Source: Semisulcospira habei
Taxonomy: Eukaryota > Mollusca > Gastropoda > Semisulcospiridae
Length of the DNA: 64,000 nt
Reading direction: 5' to 3'
Assembly: GCA_036245525.1 (NCBI GenBank)
Contig: BTPG01000001.1
Span: 222,124,774 to 222,188,773, forward strand
In this document: one piece after another, positions 34,480 to 44,918 of the stretch
How the letters are laid out: each line of letters opens with the position of its first letter
How positions within the stretch are numbered: position 1 is the first letter of the stretch
Notes under the pieces: generated by a model
What the model saw: the letters and a program-made list of their open reading frames with translations, nothing else
What the model was told of the DNA's origin: nothing
The model's database searches: none
Made by a program: the position numbers and the translations under genes

Positions 34480-35751
34480 ACCCATCAGGCCGAGCATACA
34501 TTCCTAGGGGCGAATGTTCAAGCCGCGCGGATGGTAAGTGCCAAGCCTGTCCGCGAAAAAGGATTCTGTCATTTTGCGGCGGATGAAGTGGGATGTATTT
34601 TGCCAAAGGATGCGTATGCTGAAATGTGTGAGGCTATGAGGAGGTTTGTTGAAATGACGTCCAACCTGGTTGTTGTATCCGAGGCGGATCGAACGAACAT
34701 GCTCCTCGCAGCGTACATACAACACCCACATACAACATCTTTGGGCAGTGAGAACATGAGATGACATAGACAATATCCGATGACTGGCATGTGAATGATC
34801 GGTGGACATTGAAAGGTGACAGGGGTCCGGTGATGACGGGGGATGTGTTGATGTACGGACATGCGTTGCAGTGTGGTTGCTGACAAGGGTGTGTGCCAGG
34901 TGGTAAGGTGTTAGATGCGCGATGTAAACTGTGAACAAGATGATCTCGTAGGTTAGTGTCACGTTTGTAAGCGACCAGCGGAGGCTCAGGAAATATGTCT
35001 TTCAATACTGTGTCATTCTGAATGATGTGGAAGTTTCTGAGGAGAATGTTTTTGATTGGGATGTTGTGAGGATGATACGTGATACACAGGACCGGCCGGT
35101 CCTCTGCAGCACTGTGAGTTTTCTCCCGCAAAGCTTCACTTCTGCTTGTGGCCTCAGCTTTAGAACGAGCGGTGTTGACGATGTCTTGGGGGTATCCCTG
35201 GTGTGAGGAGAAAGTGGCCATGGTTTGGGTCTGTTTGGTGAAGTTGTCGTCGCTGCTGCAGATCCGACGGAGTCAGTCGCAGAAATTGGGAGAATGGGAT
35301 ACCGTTTTTGGTGGCGGCGGGATGGCTTGATGAAAACTGCAGGTAGTGTGGGCGTCGGTGGGCTTGTAATGGACGGTAGTATGGAGTTTGTCAGAGTCGG
35401 CTTTGGTGGATATTTGGATGTCGAGGAAGGGCACAGACTCCTCGGAAATCTCATGCGTGAATCGGAGAGACGGATGAAAAGATGAGATGAAGTTGATTAA
35501 CTGTAGTGTTTCAGTCATGCTTCTTGAGGTGACGCCCAAACAGTCGTCGATGTAGCGCTTGAAGAGGTCTGGTAGAGGTCCAGTGTATTGAGTGAAAATC
35601 TTCTCCTCCACGTAGCCCACAAACAGACAGGCATAGGAGGGCCCCATTTTAGTGCCCATGGCGACTCCTTCTTTCTGTTTGTAGTGCTGACCCATAAATT
35701 GAAAGGTATTGTCAGTAGTAACCAAAGGGTTTGGAGAAGTACTCGTGCCAA
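34480..35751 (-). pseudogene. Penelope-like element fragment: RT and GIY-YIG endonuclease
   Basis: Minus strand. The RT C-terminal half has GVAMGTKMGPSYACLFVGY and RYIDDCLGV, followed by FISSFHPSLRFTHE and VPFLDIQI, all typical of Penelope RTs. After a frame change near 35270 comes the linker with HPCQQPHCNACPY, and then the GIY-YIG nuclease start (VYVISCSHCPKMLYVG). After a second frame change come EEHVRSIRLGYNNQVGRHFN and PPHSLTHFSI. The N-terminal RT half is missing. It has no host function. Confidence 0.9.
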
Positions 35752-35970
35752 TTTAAGTGAACCACGTGCAAGGGCCTCTACTGATTACATGTGATATACA
35801 CAGTCTGCGTCGCTCATAACAAGGCCGGATACAAGAAACATCGGATATAACAACACTTTTTCCGAGGTCCCGTCAGCGTTCTGTTCATATGACAACACAG
35901 AACTGATTTTGAGCGACTCCCTTATAAAAGACCATTATTTAGGCGGCCGTAGAAACCTAAATGACGGTCT

Positions 35971-36050
35971 TTAACTCATTCGAGACGTGCCGGCTCCGGA
36001 TACGCGGCTAATGCTGCGTATCCGGAGGCGGCACGTATCGAATGAGTTAA
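35971..36050. mobile_element. TTAA palindromic MITE (ACTCATTCGAGAC), copy 2
   Basis: TTAACTCATTCGAGACGTGC mirrored at the right end; centre ACGCGGCTAATGCTGCGT. Confidence 0.92.
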
Positions 36051-36300
36051 TGACAGGTGACACTTTTTGTCCTTGAAGACTTCTCTTGAGAGAACACCTG
36101 TTTTTTAAGACCACTCTTTCTTGCATAAAACGTTCTTGTTCAAAACAGAATCTCCTGTACACAGACCCTTGATCACGCACCACTAACTCCTCACAAAAAA
36201 ACATGGACTTACAGGTGTATGTGGTAAGTACAGAAATATGAACATTTTACAGACCTTTGAAACGTCAGTGCAGTATTTATATTCCTCATCCTGCATGATT

Positions 36301-36461
36301 TTAAAATCCAGACCAAAAAGCGCGCACAATGCAGAGAAGAACCTGATGGAGAAAGAAACACGCTTAGAAAAGACAGTTACCACACAATTTATTAAAAAAA
36401 TAAATTGTGTTGTGACTGTCTTTTCTAAGCGTGTTTCTTTCTCTGTTGGGTTCTTCTCCGT
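36301..36461. repeat. Inverted pair of the GAAACACGCTTAG repeat
   Basis: The left arm 36333-36391 and right arm 36400-36458 are near-perfect inverted copies (GAGAAAGAAACACGCTTAG mirrored) with a short A-rich loop. The left side also shares CCAGACCAAAAAG with the insertion at 9008-9231. Confidence 0.85.
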
Positions 36462-36840
36462 AAGATTATAATCTTATTTAGTATTTTCTGGCAGTCTTCT
36501 TCCATAATCAACTGTTTCCAGACACAAAGGTTGGAATTTCTCCTTCCAAGTCTAGATATGTCTATTTCGATATCAATGCAAACTTGCTGCAGAAAAGCAC
36601 TAACTTAGCTTGTGATTAATGACGGAGCCTGAGCTGTGGAATAATGTAAGCTTTGCTACGCCACCTCTGATACGTGTGCCTCAGTACTCGCGTGGCTTGA
36701 GAAAAGATGGGTGGGGAAAGTGTGCGTTAATGCTGGACAAGCATTGGCACCCTGTTTGGCGGATTGGAGCACTCAAAGCATTGGCTGGAGAAGACACTTT
36801 AACCCGTTCTGTGCCGAGAAAAATTGAACACCACCAACCG

Positions 36841-36905
36841 CAAGTGACATAGATCCTCATGAGCCCCCGCAGTCGCGGGGGCTCATGAGGATCTATGCCT
36901 CTTGC
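36841..36905. repeat. AGAGGCATAGATCC hairpin repeat, nearly perfect
   Basis: CATAGATCCTCATGAGCCCC on both arms with a 3-nt-scale centre (GCAGTCGC); outer CTCTTGCAG. Confidence 0.95.
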
Positions 36906-37005
36906 AGACACCACTTTGAATCCATGTTCCTGGGACATCTAGGGTTTTGTGTTTGGTGTTGAATTAACGAAGACTGCAGAAACACAGTCCGCGTCAGCTG
37001 GCTCT

Positions 37006-40000
37006 CTCTTGGCTTGACTTCGCGAACGAAGATTCTATAGGGCTTGCCCACGTCGTCTGCAGGCATTTTCGTGGCTGCGGAGGCCAATCCGGGACAGGCA
37101 GGTTCGACCGCAGTGGCTGCAGGGGAAGGTCTGGTCAGGGTTCTGAGTTACGACAACTCTGTTTTTTCTTCTGAGCCGCTTGTCCTTAAGGTTAGCTCTG
37201 CGAGAGTCCTCAAAGGAGACGGCTGCCTTGTGAATGGTGGAGCGCCAGGTGTCACGGTCCGCAGCAAGCGAAGACCACTGGCGGTGGTCGATTTGGCAGG
37301 CACTAAGTGACTTCTTGAGACCGTCTTTGTATCTCTTCTTTGGTGCCCCTCTGTCTCGGTGTCCAGTGGCGAGCTCGCCGAACAGAGTGATCTTGGGTAG
37401 GCGATGATCCTCCATCCTGGAGACGTGCCCCGCCCACCGAAGCTGTGTCCGCAGCAGCAAAGCCTCGATGCTCACAGTTTCCGCCTGTTCAAGGACCTCG
37501 ACGTTGGTGACATAGTCACTCCAGTGAATGCTGAGGATGGTACGCAGGCAGCGCTGGTGAAAGCGTTTGAGGAGTCGTAGTTGGCTGCGGTAGAGGGTCC
37601 AGGACTCGGAACCGTACAGCAGGGTGGTGAGGACGACAGCTCTGTACACGCTGATCTTGGTGCCTTTTTTCAGCTGTTGATTGTGCCACACCCGCTTGAA
37701 TAGTCGCCCGAAAGCACTGTTCGCTTTTGCCAGCCTGTTGTCCAGCTCCTTGTCCAGCTTGGCGTCTGACGTGATGATGCAGCCAAGGTAGGTAAACTGG
37801 TGTACAGACTTCAGTTCGGACTCGCCGATGGTGATGTGGGGAGGGCGATGCTCTTCCTTGGGTGCCGGCTGATGAAGGACCTATGTCTTTTTCAGACTGA
37901 CCTCAAGTCCAAAGAGCTGGGCAGCATCTGCGAAGCAGGACGTAATGCGCTGCAAGGCTCTCTCTGTGTGTGCAACGAGGGCAGCGTCATCAGCGAAGAG
38001 CAGCTCACGAATCAGTTGGTCTATGGTTTTCGTGTGGGCCTGCAGTCGTCTGAGGTTGAACAGGCTGCCATCGAGACGATACCTGATGTACACTGGGTCG
38101 TCATCGTCGAAGTCCACTGTGGCCTGCTTCAACATCATGCTGAAGAAGATGGTGAAGAGGGTCGGTGCCAGCACGCAGCCTTGCTTCACGCCGTTGCGAA
38201 TGGGGAATGGTTCTGAGAGGTCACTGTTTAGTCTGACCTGGCCTTGCTGGTCCTCGTGGAGCTGGACGATCATGTTGAGGAACTTTGGGGGACAACCTAG
38301 TCGCTCCAGGATCTGCCACATACCTTGCCTGCTCACAGTGTCAAACGCTTTTGTTAGGTCGACAAACGTCCTTTGTTCTGCTCGCGGCACTTCTCCTGAA
38401 GCTGTCTCAGCACAAAGACCATGTCGGTGGTACTCCTGTTGGCTCTGAAGCCACACTGGCCCTCTGGGAGGTGGTCTTCAGCGATGGCAGGTACCAGCCG
38501 ATTCAGGAGCAACCTTGCGAGAATTTTCCCGGCAATGGACAGCAGGGTAATTCCACGATAATTAGAGCAGACAGACTTCTCTCCTTTGTTCTTGTACAGG
38601 GTGATGATGACTGCATCACGGAGATCCTTTGGTAGTGTTCCTTTTTCTCATCAGCAGAGAAAGAGGTCGTGGAGCTTGTTGTGCAGTGCTGGGCCTCCAT
38701 GTTTCCAGATCTCTGGCGGGATTCCGTCAATGCCTGCTGCTTTGCCACTCTTGAGCTGGTGGGTGGCTGTGAGGGTCTCTTCGGCGGTGGGCGGTTCGTC
38801 CAATTCAACCTTTAGTGGAAGGTGTGGGATTTGGAGGATGACTGTTTCTTGAACAGTGCGTTCAGCGCCGAAGAGGTCCTGAAAGTATTCCGACCAGCGG
38901 TTCAAGATGGAGGTATTATCTGTGAGGGGTGCCTGTCCATCAGCGCTTCGCAGGGGACTTTGTACCAGGTGCCTAGGGCCATACACTGCTTTCAGTGCTT
39001 CGTAGAAGCCCCTGTAGTCACCGTTGTCAGCGCAGAGCTGGGTCCTCTGTGCGAGTCTGGACCACCACTCGTTCTGGAGCTCTCTAAGCTTGAACTGGAG
39101 ACTGCTGCAGATGAGGCGGAAGGCAGACTTCTTCACAGGGCAGGAAGGCTGGGCTAGGTGGGCCTGGTGGGCGGCTCTTTTTTTTGCTAGAAGTTCCTGG
39201 ATCTCTACGTCGTTTTCGTCAAACCAGTCTTTGTTCCTCTTTCTAGCAAAGCCCAAGACTTCCACAGAGGATTTTACAATAGCAGTTTTCAGTTGTTCCC
39301 AGAGTGTTTCAGGGGAGGAGTCTGCTGGATCAACTGTGTCTTTGAGCATGCGCTGTAAATCGGCCTGAAGGGCAGCTTTCTTGTCGTCACGCTGAAGGCT
39401 GGCAACATCAAGCTTTTTCTTGGGGGGGGGGGGGGGGGCCCTTTCTTGGGTTTTAGCTTGAGGCGGAGCCTGAGTTTGCAGCGAACAAGGCGGTGGTCAG
39501 TGTGGCACTCTGCGCTGGGCATCACTCTGGTGAGGAGGACGTCACTGCGGTCCCTCTGACGCACTAGGACATAGTCGATAAGGTGCCAGTGCTTGGAGCG
39601 AGGATGCATCCAGGTGGTCTTTCGACTGTCCTTTTGCTGGAAAGTAGTGTTGGTGATGACAAGTTGCTGCTCTGCACAGAGCTCCAACAGTAGGCGACCA
39701 TTGTCATTGCAGTTCCCAACGCCATGCTTGCCGATGACTCCTTTCCAGGCTTCAGAGTCTTGGCCCACTCTGGCGTTGAAGTCGCCAAGGATGATGACTT
39801 TGTCGTCTGCAGGGGTGCTCTGCAGGAGGCTGCGCAGGTCAGAGTAGAACTTGTCTTTTTCTGCAGGCTCTGCCAGGAAGGTTGGGGAGTACACACTGAG
39901 AAGGGTGACGTATTGCTGGTGTCTCAGTGGGAGGCGCATGGACATGATGCGGTCGGAGTGACCCGTTGGTAGGTTTTCCAACTTAGTCGCAATAGGGGTC

Positions 40001-41036
40001 TTCACCATGAAGCCCACGCCTGAGAGCCGTCTTTCTGATGCAGGCCTGCCTGACCAGTAGAGGGTGTAGCCAGCGCCAAGTTCTTGGAGGCTGCCTACCT
40101 CCGGAAGGCGTACTTCGCTGAGCGCGGCGATGTCGATGTTTAACCTCCGCAATTCATGGGCAATGAGGGCGGAGCGACGTTCAGGGCGTCCGCTGTCTGC
40201 TGTGTCGAGCATGGTTCGGATGTTCCAGCATGCTACGTTGAGTCCGGTCGTGGTCGTCATGAGAGTGGATCCGTTGTTTTTTCTTGTTTTCTGACCGCAT
40301 GAGAAGATGCCCGTTGACCGCGGCTAGCCAACTGGGGTTACGAGGGGATGAGCTTTGGTTAGGCCACCTTTTCTAGGCCCCTCTCCGTGTGGAGCAAGCA
40401 GTGCTGTCCCTAGAGAAGGCTGCTTGGTCGTTCAGGGTGTGCCGAGTGACGTTGTCATCCCCAGGTCAACATCAGGCGACCAATATCCTGAACCGCCTGC
40501 ATGCAGGTTTGAGACTGCGGCTTCCAGTGACATCTTTCACCTGCCGTTTTGCCCCTTGTCCATCGCTACAGGACTTGGAAAGTTCAGTGTCATAGTCCGT
40601 GGGCGTTTCCAAAAGCCTGCGCGGTGGAGCTTTTTGGTGGAGTGCAGTGTGCGCAGTACTGGCCCCACCCTTTAAACCCTTGGTTCGTTTGCCATGGCCT
40701 ATCAAGCTGGGACGGTGGCATCGAGGTCCTCGGGTCGTAGGTTTTATATCAGACTGTCCTTGTCTTAGTCTCTGGCTCAAAGGCCTTCCCCGGAGACACG
40801 GGGGCTTTGATGTCAGGGGTTTCCTCCCTTAGCCTTTCCGCAGCCAAGCGGCCAGGCCTGCAAGGCAGCAGGGGACTCGTGGGGGCCGGGGTCGTCTATG
40901 TCCCGTGCAGATGTGAACATCTGCCCACTGCCCAGACGGTGACACCAGAGGAGAAAAATCCAACGCCGGAACCCGGTATCGAACCTCGCACCTTTGGCAT
41001 TGGAGGCAGACGCCTTAACCAATGCGCCACTTCCCC
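37006..41036 (-). pseudogene. Full-length tRNA-headed LINE, copy 2 (broken ORF)
   Basis: A 4031-bp minus-strand copy of the element intact at 49553-53577, flanked by GCTGGCTCT (36997-37005) and GCTGGCACT (41037-41045), a 9-bp target duplication with one mismatch. The ORF begins near 40260 (MTTTTGLNVACWNIRTML) and reads the EEP endonuclease (GDFNARVGQD), RT (GVKQGCVLAPTLFTIFF, LLFADDAALVAH) and C-terminal finger (CSHCGRTCLSRIGLRSHE). It is disrupted by a G-run frameshift near 39430, a frame change near 38650, a roughly 10-bp deletion near 38370 and a stop near 37880. Sequence similarity to the intact copy is very high by eye. Confidence 0.93.
40963..41036 (-). promoter_or_regulatory. tRNA-like head (box A/box B) of LINE copy 2
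   Basis: Reverse complement reads box A TGGCGCATTGG and box B GGTTCGATACC (plus-strand GGTATCGAACC at 40975-40985). The head is directly at the element's 5' end, next to the target duplication. Confidence 0.8.
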
Positions 41037-41189
41037 GCTGGCACTGAGTGGGTTAAAGGTCTCACGTGGTTAGCATGTCTTTCAGACACAACGCATGTTA
41101 CCACGGGACTGTTACGCCATTTACAAAAGGAAATAATTATCGAAAATGATGTACGTATTTGTTGTTGCAGGTTATACTTTTCACCCATT

Positions 41190-41417
41190 GTTTTCGAGAA
41201 ACTGCCGTTCGTGTGCGTTGTTTTTCAACTGATAAAGGCACAAATATATTTCAAGATACGCCAGGCTGAGACGTTACACGTAGCCGCTTTGTACAGTCAG
41301 TAGTGTACAGGTCAGTGACGAAGTGTGGAAACGTATGCTGCGGCAATCTCTAAAATATAACAACGACTTTACATGCATTCGACTGTGTTAACTAGGTGTT
41401 GGACACAGGAAAATAAG
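41190..41417 (+). other. Possible duplicated 5' exon, copy R
   Basis: Paralogous to 31137-31364. It ends ACACAGGAAAATAAG before the donor GTGAGC at 41418. It lies upstream of the candidate signal-peptide exon at 43188, so it could be its 5' UTR exon. Confidence 0.4.
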
Positions 41418-41888
41418 GTGAGCAGCCTGATACTATACATGTAGGTCGTTACGTAATAATTGTAATGACCGTTAGGTATAATAATCAAACTGACTGATGC
41501 AATTGTAAAACGTGTCAGTATTATCAAGTGTTTTTTTTTTTTTTTTTAAATTGTACATGTTTCTGCATATGCACCGATTATCAAATCGTTATTTTTTTAT
41601 CTTGTGGATGGTCAGGTGATACATGTTTATCTCTCGCATTCAGTCGAGACAGAACAAACAGCAAGCAGGTAAGGCCCCTATGTGCTACTACTACTAGTGT
41701 TATTAATACCAAACGTTTGGTTACTGCAATTACGACAGGTCGACACTGCTGATTTGGAAGAAAATCTTAGTTTTGGACGGTAGTTAGTTGCATGCTGACG
41801 GGGTAGAGTGCGGTGGTTTCACCTGATGCGTAAATGTACCCTGTGCATTTCTACCCAAAGTAACTTGCTCTCAGATGTGGACCTAGGC

Positions 41889-42045
41889 TCAGTTGAATGA
41901 GTGAGCTCAGTCCTGCGCCAGTCACTAAGTAAGGTGCTCCGAAATAGCGGAGCACCTCTGCGCCAGTCACTAAGTAAGGTGCTCCCCTATAGCGGAACAC
42001 CTTGCTTAGTGACTGGTGCAGGACCAGGCTCACTCATGCAACTGG
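41889..42045. repeat. Hairpin with duplicated arm
   Basis: GCGCCAGTCACTAAGTAAGG occurs twice in tandem on the left and once inverted on the right (CCTTGCTTAGTGACTGGTGC). Outer arms are GTTGAATGAGTGAGC / GCTCACTCATGCAAC. Confidence 0.9.
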
Positions 42046-42193
42046 CCCCTAGAGCGGAATCGGCACCATGGGTCTTGGTCCACTTAGGCGTGCGGCGGGT
42101 GTTGCTGCTGTAGTCCCGTCATTGAGGCCAGTGAACTGGTATACCTCGCCCCATCCTATAAGTACTCAGGGCATATGTACGCAAGGCTTTTGC

Positions 42194-42325
42194 CCACTAT
42201 CCACTCGTGCCGAGATGTATAATGAACATACTTCAAAGGGAAACATGTCTGCAGACAAAGATATTCTTGGGTACATTTTTCCACGTGTACATTATACATG
42301 TCGGCACGAATTGATAGTGTGCATA
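42194..42325. repeat. Imperfect fold-back repeat
   Basis: CACTATCCACTCGTGCCGAG and the mirrored CGGCACGAATTGATAGTG, with inner ATGTATAATGAACAT / ACATTATACAT arms; loop about 50 nt. Confidence 0.75.
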
Positions 42326-42385
42326 AGTCCTGTGTGTCCATTTACACCCAGGACAGGGCCGCCGAGCATAACTGATCGAGGTTAA

Positions 42386-42650
42386 GTCAAAGTCAAAAGT
42401 CAAAGTGGTTTATTGTCGAAGGTATCTGGGCCCATAGACAAGAGTGGTGGGGTTAGGGAATTTTGACATACATACACAAACGATCGATTCAAACCCGAAT
42501 ACTTCACAAAAATGCATGACACGGAAAACCGACAGCCATTCGTCTGGTTATAGTTCAGCATCAGTGGCACAGGTCACTGGGAATAATAATGTCCGTCAAC
42601 TGTGCGACAAAAGTGCGACATCTGACATGAAATGAACGTCTCATCACCCG
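42386..42650 (-). mobile_element. LINE 3' tail remnant with GTCAAA repeats
   Basis: AAGTCAAAAGTCAAAGTGG followed by TTTATTGTCGAAGG has the same layout as the other LINE 3' ends here on the minus strand (CAATAAACC and then a short repeat). The 5' limit is unknown. Confidence 0.5.
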
Positions 42651-43187
42651 AGGTAAGAAAGACACAAGTTACATCACCCTGTGCATGCCAGTCTCTGCCC
42701 ACTCCTCTTTGAAGTTGCACAAGTTCTTTCTGCAGCATTGATGTAGGTCTGTACCCCCTCAGTCACTGAACTCTGTCTCCCCTCACTGAAATCAGTCACT
42801 ACAACGATGTCACAACTCCCGGAGACAAAAGTTTTGTCACTGAGGGGCCATAGGCTGACACACCACTCTACAGATTGTTCGGTTCATAGTGTTGTCCCGC
42901 AGACGACGCTGAAATGACCTGTCAGTAAGTCCAGACACGTATTCTTGCATAGAATTCATGGGTTTGTCTGTCATATCATTTTTCATAGTCTCATTTTCAG
43001 CACATTGCAAATCGGGGTCATTGTGAATGTGTCTGTTTGCATCACCGCAGACCTGCATCCCGCACGGATACAACATGGCTGTCATGTTTGCCTGCATCAT
43101 ATCTAGGTCAGACAGGACTATCGTCCCGCTGGCGTGTCAGGACTGAGTGTGTTGTGTGTCATCTGCTGTGCGTTGCTTGTCATATAG

Positions 43188-43326
43188 CGGTGACAAATGG
43201 CGGTGACAAACGGCGTGACAAAAGTCTCTTCACTTGCCTTTTCTCCATCTGCCTTTTCTGCCTTCTGGGCGCCATTCCTCTGCGGCGTCTGTCTCTCCTC
43301 ATCTGACTGGGTGCCGGTTTGCGGCG
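43188..43326 (+). CDS. Candidate first coding exon with signal peptide
   Basis: The acceptor is TTGCTTGTCATATAG. The ATG is at 43197 in a good context (AAAATGG-like), and the consensus donor GTAAGT is at 43327. The 43 codons plus one base (phase-1 exit) encode MAVTNGVTKVSSLAF and then a moderately hydrophobic stretch (FSAFWAPFLCGVCL) ending near SSSDWVPVCG. A signal-peptide exon ending in phase 1 is the usual start of Ig-type receptor genes. No downstream exon was found before the LINE nest at 44 kb. This could be coincidence. Confidence 0.35.
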
Positions 43327-43916
43327 GTAAGTATGCAGTACTCGATCATGCTGTGTTGGCGGGCTTGTGTCAAGGCGACTGTTAGAGTACAAATTTGTAT
43401 TGAGAGCAAACACACATATAACTGAATGAATAAATAAGATAAAATTGCATGAAAAATCACCTGATTACTTACTTGCACAAGATGAATGCAGATCTCAAAA
43501 GTTGTAAACTTGCATGAAACTCCATACGTAATTACATGTTTGTAGTGTATGCTATGCACGCGTTGTCTTAGCTGTCTTCACGTATTATCTGTGTCGGTTA
43601 TCTTGTCAGCTAAGTTTACTTATTAGTAACGCTCATTTTGACACATGACGTCTGTGTCATTGTGTATCAGAGGCTGTGCATAGGCCTTGTAATTGATATC
43701 TTCTTCCATAACCCACACGGGTTAAGTAAATAAATTCTTTGAATATTTGAGAAGCTGTATCAACGATACTATTCACAATAAGTTACGGACCGCCCTGAAA
43801 ATGGTAATGATTTCAAATAAACACCACTATGTCAAATTTTGAGATTTTGTCGTGGTATGTTTGGACAAGACTGTAGACTAGGCCTACAGTCTTATCTACA
43901 AAATCCAAACAAAATC
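43327..43916. other. No gene recognised
   Basis: Sequence after the candidate signal-peptide exon; nothing supported. Confidence 0.5.
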
Positions 43917-44004
43917 TTAACCCTTTGCGTGGGGGCAGCGTCGCGATGATTATTTAGGGAATCTTCGCGACAAAAACCGCTACCGACACAAAGCCGGGGC
44001 TAAA
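43917..44004. mobile_element. Diverged TTAA palindromic MITE (AACCCTTTG type)
   Basis: TTAACCCTTTGCGTGGGGGC, GTCGCGATGATT and CGCGACAAAAACCGCTACCG as in the copy at 20509-20600; the right end is degraded. Confidence 0.75.
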
Positions 44005-44261
44005 ATTGTTTGTTTGTATGTTTGTTTGTCTTGTAGGCTGAGGTCTTCTGACCCCGAAGAAAGATGTCGTCACTCGTCAATACCTATGGAACCAACCCTT
44101 GATCGCGCACTACGAATTTTGTCAACTATAACATGGATGTTCAGCTGTACTTGGTGGGTGCAGTGATTTAGGAAGCAATAATACAATCAGGGAGGGGATC
44201 CCAGCCTACGTAACATGTTACTTTTAAGTCTTCAAAAATTCAACCAAGGCGAAGGCGGGGG

Positions 44262-44266
<5 letters not shown>

Positions 44267-44350
<84 letters not shown>

Positions 44351-44487
44351 GAGAGTGAGTGAGTGAGTGAGTGAGTGAGTGAGTGAGTGAGTGAGTGAGT
44401 GAGTGAGTGAGTGAGTGAGTGAGTGAGTGAGTGAGTGAATGAATGAATGAATGAATGAATGAATGAATGAATGAATGAATGAATGAT
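44267..44487. repeat. Compound (GA)n-(GAGT)n-(GAAT)n microsatellite at a LINE tail
   Basis: About 80 bp GA, then about 90 bp GAGT, then about 50 bp GAAT, directly abutting the 3' end of the LINE to the right. The unit changes stepwise by single bases. Confidence 0.97.
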
Positions 44488-44918
44488 ACTTTATTTCTCA
44501 AGGATTGAAACAATAGGCGCACAGGCCTCTTTTCATGTTTGTCCTTGCTAAACTACAACATTAAAAGCAACATTAAAACAATATGTTAACAGCACAAAAC
44601 AAGCGGCTACACCCCACTGGTCACTTGTGTTACATTCCGATACAAGTTCCAAAGTCGCTGAAGATTACACACACACACACACAGCAAAATGACAGGGTCT
44701 TGGGGGGGGGGGGGGGGAAGGGGGGCGGGGTACGATGTAAAGTGTGTTTATAGAAAGCGGCTGCACACTTATGATACAGCTACTCATGTGTAGGAATTTA
44801 GTGAGCAGGCAAAACACCACGATAAAGAGAGATATTATGTAAAAGCTAACAAGTGCAAAACGGAGGACCACAGGAAATCATTGACATGACTCTTTTGGGC
44901 ATATTATCTACGTTTCTT

